From assembly GCA_947629095.1 (NCBI GenBank), contig CANRCK010000001.1, forward strand, positions 124,001 through 188,000: a DNA stretch of 64,000 nt. Direction: 5' to 3'. The translations under genes were made by a program, and so were the position numbers. Within the stretch, counting starts at the first letter, position 1; each line of letters opens with the position of its first letter. The stretch is from an uncultured Clostridia bacterium (lineage in GTDB: Bacteria > Bacillota > Clostridia > Christensenellales > Borkfalkiaceae). A model generated the notes under the pieces. It was not told where the DNA came from and searched no databases. It saw only the letters and a list, made by a program, of their open reading frames with translations. Positions 15,001-24,000 of this stretch are shown here, piece by piece.

Positions 15001-18000
15001 GTCTTTATAGTAGTCCTCGCCCGACTCCGTTTTGTTGTTTATAAATATTACAAACGTCCAGCCGATAGCCTTGTTATCCGCCGCGGTCGCATACTGCGAG
15101 AGCTCCTTGTTACCCGCCTCCTGCTCGTTTTCGTCGTGGCTGTCGCCGAGGTGAAGGGCATAGTGGAACTGCTCGTCATAATCCTTGCCGCCCGCGCCCG
15201 CAACGTTGGTCGAGCCGTAGGCATGAACGGCGTTCAGCTTTATTGTGGCGGCAGTGATCTCAAAGCCGTTCTCTATGTACGTGCCCGCGTCGTGCTTCAC
15301 CTCGTTGCCCGACTCCGAAACGAGGGTCACATCGTAGCACTGCCCGCCGTTTCCTGCATATGCGAACGAGATATTGTGCTTGCCCACGCCGAGCGTCGTG
15401 CTTTCGTCGGGGATAGCCTCTGACGAGAGCGTGAAGAATTTAACGCCCGTTTTTCCGTCCTTATAGTCGCTTTCGAATATATCCGATATCTCCTCTCCGT
15501 TGATATAGTTTACGCCGTCTTTTACCTTGATGGCGTAGGCATCGCCGAGCTTGTTGAGGTCGTAGCGTGTCTCCTTTGCCGTTGCGGCGTTATAGTAGTA
15601 GGTATTTTTAGCTTTCGAGTCGTAAACGGTCACGGTTACGGGAAGAAGTTTTACCTTTACATGGTTTGCCTCGGCGCCCTCCGCCGAATATGCCTTTGCC
15701 TTGAAGGTATAGTCCGTGGCGGTGAAAGCCGCGAAGCCGAGCTCGAGCTGGTAATCGCCCGAGGGATCGCCCGCCTTATAGTCTTGACCGCCCTGCTTCT
15801 TTATTTTCCACGTTATCTGCGACACGTCCGAGATATTCATGGCTTTGCTTACGCCGGCGCCGTCATCTTCGGCTTCGCCGCTCATAAAGCCCTCGAATTT
15901 GTATTCGGGATTATAGCCCTCGAAATCTTCGCTGTAATAGCCCTCAAAGTTGGCGTAAACCTCTACGTCTGCCTTGCTTATTGTAACCTCTATATATTTG
16001 TTTTCGCCGAACAAATACTCGTGGTTTTCGGCAAGCACGGCGTAATACACCTTGTACGTGCCCGCATGCTTGAACTGCGGCATCGCCGTCTGCCATGTGT
16101 AGCCGTCCGCCGAGGAGAGCGAGCCGTCCGTATATGTGAATCCGGGAGCTTTCCACTCCGTATTCCAATCTGCTTCGGAGCCGCTTTCGGCGTTCCAGCC
16201 GTCGGTCAGGCGGAAGTAAACCGCAAAGTAGTTGTCGTTTGCGCCCTTTGCAGCGCCGTCCCATGCGGAGTATTCCTGTAAAACGCCCTTATTGTCGTAG
16301 TATGTGCCATTGATACCGTTTTCGGCGGCAAGCGCGCCGTGAATGGCTGCGTTGTAGACGCCCGCGTACGCGCTGATGGTAAACCCGTTGTCCAATATTT
16401 TGGAGGCGGTAACTATATAGCCATTGTCTGCCGTGCACTGCTCGCCTTTATCGTCCGCCGTACCGTGGCTGCTCGAGCCGTTGTGATAGTCCATCTTGAA
16501 CGTGACGGAATAGTTGTCGTCTATCAGGGTGAGAACGACCTTGTATCTGCCGACGTCGGGATATTCCTCGGACGTTATTATGTTTATATCGCCGTTTAAA
16601 GCCTCTATTTTGAATACGTTTTCATTTTTGTGCCCGTTTACAAGCGTAGCCGAGCCCTTGCCGCCAAGTGACGTATAGCTGTCGCCGAGCGCGACCGCAA
16701 CGTGCGAGGCGGGATCCTGCCTCGCCGCGCCGTACTCGTGCTCCTGCCTGTCGTAGGTCACCACAAGCGGGCGGGCGTTCACGGTTATCGCCGCGCTTGT
16801 AAAGTGAACGTGATAGTCGTAGCCGCCCTGACCGTTGGAAGTATCCAAGTCGGTCTTGCCGCTCGTCACGAAGTAGCCGCCGTCGAAATTCGCGTCCTCG
16901 CCGTTGAATATCAGCTTGAATTCATTGTTTAATACGCCCTTGCCCGTTTCTTTGGTAAGGGTTTTGACGGCTATCCAGAAGTTCTTTGCCTCGGCTTCGG
17001 TGAGGAATTGGTTTTCCTCGCCCTCGCTGCCGTCGCCGTATTCCCAACCGCCGGCTTCGCCGTTCCATACGGGCACCTCGTCGCCGTAAACATAGCTTAA
17101 ATCGCCCGCTTTAAGGTATATGTCGCGCGCCATGAGATAGACGTTGTTGAAACGGTTATCATAGCCGTCCACGCCGTAAGTGGGCAACTGATAGTTTAAA
17201 CCCTGTTCCGCACCGGAGAATTCATAGGCATAGAAGCGGTATGCCTCTTCGTTTTCCTTTACGTACTTGAAGGGAATGGGAGTGGTCAAAGATGAGTTGT
17301 CTTTTATCGCGCGGACGAGCAGATATACCTTTATGGGTGCGCCCGTCTCGTCCTTTTCGGTTGCGGACTCATAGTAGGCGAGCCAAGCCTTGGTGCCGTT
17401 TTGGGTCCTGTCGGTGCCGTCGTAGTAGAAAGTGAGATCCCCGTCCCACTTGACCGTTACCGTGCGCTTTGCTACGGTGTGCGTGCCTTCCGTAACCCTG
17501 ATTACGTAGTTGTTTGTAGTAACTTCGGCGGATATAAGCTCGCCGTCCTTGTAGATCTGCGTCTTATATGTGCTTACATTCGCCGCTATGCCCGAAGCGG
17601 TGGATTGTACCGTGAGGGTGAAAGTTGTCAACGCGTCATTTTGCGTGCGGTCGTCAATTGCACCCTCCGACCATTCGGACTCGCCGCCGTCAACGATGAA
17701 GTGCGCGCTTGAACCGTTGTACGTCCACGCAAGGTCGCCCGCCTTGAAGTCGTCGCCGTAAATTGTGGTGACGGTGTTGGCCGTTATGCTTACCTCGCGC
17801 CTGTTCATTGTGAACTCATAGCTCTGCTTCGAAGTATCAGAGATTTCGAGCGTGTAGTTCTCGTCGCCGGAATCCACTATGGTGAAGGTGTATTTGCTCT
17901 CCGAGGCATACTTGAAGCCGCCCGACGCCTCTTCGCCGCCCAGCTTTATGGTGACGGAAGGCGCGATGCGCTTGCCCGTGCCGTCGGCCGCGGAATAATA

Positions 18001-21000
18001 TACGAAGTCTGTCTCGTGGTCGATATATTGGTTTGCGCCGTTATATACGTATGTCTCGTTGGCGCTGTTCCACGTAACGTCCGTTATCACCTTGGGCGTT
18101 ATTGTAAACACGCCCTCCGAATCCGTGTAATCGAACTTGTAGTTTTTGTAATCGTCCTTGTATTCTTCCTTGATCTCGACAACGGTCTTATACGCTCTGC
18201 CCGCCTTGGATATGGGGGTGGTGCGCTGTATAAGGCTATTGTCCTGCGTGCGGCAATATACGTTGAACGCGCTGCCGAAAATCGTGCTCAGCGTTTCGTC
18301 GCCCTTAACGAACTCTCCGTCCGCTATTTTGTAATACTTGGAGCCGAGGGCCGCGTCGCCGTAGCTCGTTTCGCCTGTAATCGTGTCGCCGTATTGGCGG
18401 GTTATATTCTCGGCTTTGAGCTTTATGACGGCGGGATTTATCTTGAAATCGTATGTTGTGCGCTTAGCCTCTTCGGGCAGTTTGTAGTTTGCCGCCGAAA
18501 CGCCCGTTATTGCCGTTGCGCGCATGGTGTATGTGCCGATGGCCGCACCCGTCTCGCTGCGGTTGACGTCCTTGGGACCTTCTGCATCGAGCGAGCCGTC
18601 CTCCTTTACCCACTGCACGGTGAGCTCGGTTACGTCCGCGGAAAGGTCGCCCGTGTCTTTATGGTTGGTGACGGGGTCGCTTATGTACGCCTTTGCGAGG
18701 TGATTTTTACCGTCGTAAGTCACCTCCATATTGTCCTCGCCCTGACGCCATGCAACGGTGGCTTCGCGCGGGGCGATGGTGAAGAACACTTCCCATACAA
18801 CGGCGTCGAGCGTGGTTTCGCCGCCGCCGTCGTTGCCGTTTTCGGCATAGTGAATGAGAGCAACGTAGTCGCCCGCCTTGTAGGGCAGTTTGTAGGGAAT
18901 GATGGTTTCCGCTTTCTTGCTGACGTTGTTGCCGCTTACGTCCTCCAAATGGCCGCCGTCAGAGTATCTGTTAAAGAGCAGGTCGTCCTCGGCCACGTCA
19001 ATTCTTCTGCCGCCCTCTATCTTCTGATAGGTGACGTTGCGCCCGTTCTTTTCCGTGTCGAAATCCCACGTGTCGGGCTCTTTACCGGCGGTGAATTCGC
19101 GTTTGATGGTTATAAGCGCCGTGCCGTAAACTTCGCCTATGCGCTGGTTGGCAAGGTCGCCGTAGTTCCACGCGGTGGCGCGGTCGTCTATATCCGTGCC
19201 GTTCACCTGCAAGGTGAAGGTTGCGGAATATCTGCCCTTCAATATTCTGTAATAGAGCTTTATCGTGACATGCTCTGCCGTGGTTTTGGGCGCGTCGTTA
19301 TAGGTGGGAGCAAGGTAGCTGTTGACCTGCGTTCCTTCGTAACTTCCCTCCGTGGTGGAGAACGAGGACACCCACGCGTAGTCGGTTGCCGTTTCGCCGT
19401 TCAATATGAGGGTCAGCTCAATGTAATAGTAGCCTACGTCCACGCTGTCTGTGATGAGCGTGTCTGTAATATCCTTGCCGTCGGAGACCCTGTAATATTT
19501 TACGGTGAAAGTGATTTCCCACGCATCTTCTCCGTCCACATTCTTTTTATATGTGCCTTTTTCGCCCGTAACGCCCGGCACCTTTTTGCTGTGGTTGACG
19601 GTGTCGAGGGCGCCGTCGAAATCGGGATAGAGCGGGCTGCCTGTACGGGGCTGGGCGCGGAAGTTCAGACTTTCGCTCTCCGCCAGCATGGGAGCGGCTA
19701 TGGTGCGCTGTTTTATCTCCCAGAAATCCTTGTACTCGTCCACAAGTGCGTCTATGCCCGTTGTGGCGTCGGGCTTGCGGTCCGCACTCTCGTAATTTGC
19801 GGTCGCCCAGCAATAGTTTTCTGAGTCTTTGAGGGAAATTTCAAAGGAATATTTGCCCGCGTGCTTTGCCGTAAGTTGCAGGTTGCCGTCAACAGTTTGA
19901 TTTTCTATTTCGCTTGAAATTTCGTTGTCCGTGCTGTCCGTGCCCTTGAAGTCGCTTATCTCCATGAGGGAATCTTTCCAATTCTCCAATTGGAAATTCT
20001 GGCTATTTTTGTTGTACACGTAGTCGGCGGGGTTATCGCCCGAGCGCACGGGCTTTTCGAGCTTTTGTTTGTAGATGGTATATGTAACCTCCACGGAGCT
20101 ATCGGCACTGCCGTTGGAGTCCGCTCCCGTGGTGTAACTGTTGATATAGTAGTTGCCCGCTTGGTCGCCGGAAATGGCGGTGACAGTTGCGGTGTAGTAG
20201 CCTGCGTTCACGGCTTTCGTGTTATCACTAATGGTCGCGCTGTCCGTGCCGTCGGCGGAGGTAAGTTTGTATTCTACCTTGACGTCGTCGTCCGCATGGT
20301 CGCCGGCAAGCTGCACCTCAAGCCCCTGCGCTTCGGCGGTGTAGGTTGCCGTGGGCGCCGCAACATAGGAGCGGTCGTCCGCGCCCTTCCACTCTACCTC
20401 GAGAGCTATGGGGTTGATACGGAATGAGAAGGATTTATTTACCCTGTCAAGAGAGCTGCCTGCCGTCCCGTTTTTCCAGACGAAATTCTCGCTTGCAAGC
20501 TCTACCGTAATTTCGTATGCCTCAACAACCGCGCTGTCGCCGTCGCCCGTGCCGCGCTTGACGTCCGTCTTTGAAACGACGTCGTCTGTTCCGTAATAAA
20601 TCTTAACGCGGTCCTCGCTGTCCGAGCCGAGCTTTGCATTATAATACTCTTCGGGATTGGTGAGCGCGCTCTTGAACTCCTGCGGCGCGCCGTTGTAGTC
20701 CGTCTCGTACACGTTACCTACGCCGTCGATTTCGGGCGCGTCCAGCTCATAGGGCTTTATCTGCAGATAGAAGGTATAAGCCTCGTCCGCGTTCTTGGCG
20801 TTGCCCGCCCACGAGTAGTTGTCGTGGTCGGCAATGTAGTAATTGATTTCGTAATAGCCGAGCTCGCTGCCCACGGCTACCCATTTTACGTTGATAAATT
20901 TAGGCGCCTTGTCTTTGACCTCGTTTTCGGACGTTTCGTAGTCGGCTGAGGTGATCTTTATGAGTTCCGCTATCTCTTCCCAGTTGGATATATAGTTGTT

Positions 21001-24000
21001 GAAAAGATAGTTTTCGCCCTTATATGTTACGATTATAGTGTCGTTAGCCTGCTCGTGTGTGCCGAATTCCGCGCCGTCTGAAAGCTGCAGCACGGGAACA
21101 GCCACGCTCTGCGAGGTTATGTTGAACGATATCTCCACGCACTTTACATCGCCTGCGAAAATATAGTTGTCGGCAATGCACACATAGTTTTCGCCGCTCT
21201 CGTAAATATCTTCGATTTTTGCACTGTTTATGCACTCTCGGATCGAAAGGTCGTATTCCAGCACGGACCAATACCCGTTGTAGGCCTCTGTGGGGTTTTC
21301 TTTGAGCGCGTCGCCTGCTTTGTCCTTATATACCTTGGGCAGGAACGTGAGCCTATCCGAGCCTGCGTTCGTGGCCGTGGGAACGGGAGCGTGGCCCTCT
21401 CCGTCGTAGGTAAAGGTTGTCGGGGCCCAAGTTATTGTAAGCTCCTTGCGGTTCAGCTTGAAAACAACATCGCACGTTGCGGGATAATCGTCGCCGCCGT
21501 CCGTTGCGGGCGAATCGCCCGCCCAGCGATAGTTTTCGGGGTTATCCAGCGTGAAAGTAACGGTGTACGTGCCGGCATATGTCACGCCCGCAGTCAATTT
21601 GTTCCCGCTTGTGTCGTAGTTGGTGTAGTAGTGTTGGTCGTTATGGTCCGTGGCTGTTTTGAACACGGCTTCCGAATAGGAAACGCCGTTAAGAGTTGCC
21701 TGCGTGGTATTCGTATCGAAGTTTTTGAATTCAAATATCACATGCTCGCCCGTATATGTCTTTTCCGCGTCGGTGGTGGGCTTAACCATGGACTTTTTGA
21801 GGATCTTCCACTCAATTGCGTAATTTTCCTGCACGGCGGCGGGCGCGGCAAGGGCGGCGGCGTCCGTTTCATTTATATAATAGTTGTCCGTGGGCTTTAA
21901 ATACAGGGTGTATTTGCCCGCGTTTACGGCTTTGGACACGCCCTCGCTCGATACAAGGGTGACATACGAGCCGAGCGCGCCCGTCTGTGAATAGGTTGTG
22001 CTCATTCCCGATTTTGTAAACCGCGCGTCCATATCCGAACCGGTGTATTCATGCTCTTCGGGCACGAAGAAAGGATAGTCCGAAGTGTTTTTCGGGTCTA
22101 TGCGCATGCGGTTGATAGTCCACGTTATAACCGCGTACTTTGTTCCGTCGACGTCCGTAAACGCAATGTTGTCGTTGCCCGTGGTCTCGTCCCAGACGTC
22201 GTTGGCATAGTTTTTCAGCCTTACATAGATCTTATATACGTCCGCATTTGTCGCACTGACGTAGTCATCCATTGTTGTAATGGGGCTTTGAGTGCCGTGT
22301 ACGGTGCTCTTTGTGAGAGTGGAATATAATTCCATTGTCGCTTCCGGATCGGAAACGGCGTTGAAGTTTTGCAGTTCGGCGGTCTGTTCAGCCGCATTGT
22401 AGGTCACTTCGTAATTTTCCAGCGTGGGCGCGGCGATTTTGCGCTTCAGAATTTTGAAGGGCGTGATATACTCGCAGAAATTGTAGTCCTGGAAATCATA
22501 GTCGAGACCGCTTCTGTTCTCTTCTTCGTTGAGGATATATGTGCTGTAAACTATCGCATAGTACTCATTTTCCTCGTCCGCGCCGAGAGTGTAGGCATTG
22601 GCCTCGGGCGTGCGGGTCACGTTTTTGTCCTGTAAGAATTTATAGAAGCCGCCGTTGGGTATCTGCCCCGTTTCGGCATAGCTTGCCGTATATTGTTCGT
22701 AATACGTTTTGTACGTTTCGTTGCTTATGACGGCCACTTCGTAATTGCCGTAGAAAGGCTCGCTTGTGACTTTGCCCTTGATTTCCGAACGGCTGTAATA
22801 GGGGCGCATGGGCAAAACGTCCTGCATTGTCCAGCCGTCGCCTTCCCTTTCGGTAAATTCCGCCTCTATGGTGTTGCCCTCGTACTTGGCTATTTCGAAT
22901 TCGAGTTTGAGTTCCAGCCCGTCCTTACTGCTGCATATACCGCCGTTATCGGGCAGATAGTTGTCGGCGTGCCAGTCGTATATCCTTGCGTACTTGTCGT
23001 TTAATTTTATATGAATATTGTATTTGCGCGCGTGCGTGAGGCTTTCAACAGGCGCGCCCGCTACGCCGCCCTGATTGGAGTTTTCAAAGGTTATAATCCA
23101 ATCGAAGTCGTCGCCTTCGTGGCTATCCTTGTCGAATTTCGTATTTTGGTCGTCGTAAAATACTACCTTGTAAAAGTCGTAAAGGTTGTAAGGTTTGCCG
23201 TTGTAAACGGGGGCCTTGATTTTTACCACGTTGGGGTTTTCGGGGTCGGATTCATAGGTTTCGCCAATCCATTTGAGCATGAGCTGGCGCGCGTTTATGG
23301 TGAAATATTTTGTCACCTGCTGAACGCTGTAGTTGCCGTCCGGCCAGATATCTATCTGCACGGCGTAATAGCCCGGCTCCGTGGGCGCGCCGTTTAAATC
23401 GTAATATGTAGTGCCTTCCGATCCGGGGAAGGATATGCGGTATTTTTTACCTTCTTCGCCGAGAGGGCCGCCAAACTCGTCATTCTTCGTGTATTGGGCG
23501 TACACCTTTCTCTGTTCGCCCGAGCCGACATACAGCGTTATGGTGTATGTAAAGCTCTCTTTATAGCCGATGGTTGTGGGTATATCCACTTCCATAGAGA
23601 GGGTAAGGCCCTTTACTTCGAAGGTGACATACCTGTACAGCTGGCTGTCCACAGGCAGGGTGTCGTCCGTTCGGCTCTTGCCTGCGTTTGCGAGGCCCCA
23701 ATCCGCTTCCTCGTCCGACGGGGCGGCTATACCGCCGCTCTCGGGGTTCCACACATAGCTGCCGTCCTTATACAGCGAATCGTACATACGGTAGTTGCCC
23801 ACTACCGAATCGCCCGTCAGTTTGAGATAGTATCTGCCGTTAGATCTGTTTTGGACTATCTCCACCTTGACGCCGAGACTGTCGTTCACCATCTCTACGG
23901 ACCATGTGCCGCGGGGTCTTGTAGGGTCGAAAGGTTCATCTTGCTTGTATGTGGTTTTGGCGAGGAATTCCCACTTGTCATTCACATAGCGGTAGAATTG

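Noticed and set aside
18016..19824. A 602-codon plus-strand open frame, with many shorter ones across 1-26 kb
   Set aside because: Same cause: antisense shadows of the giant's biased codon use.
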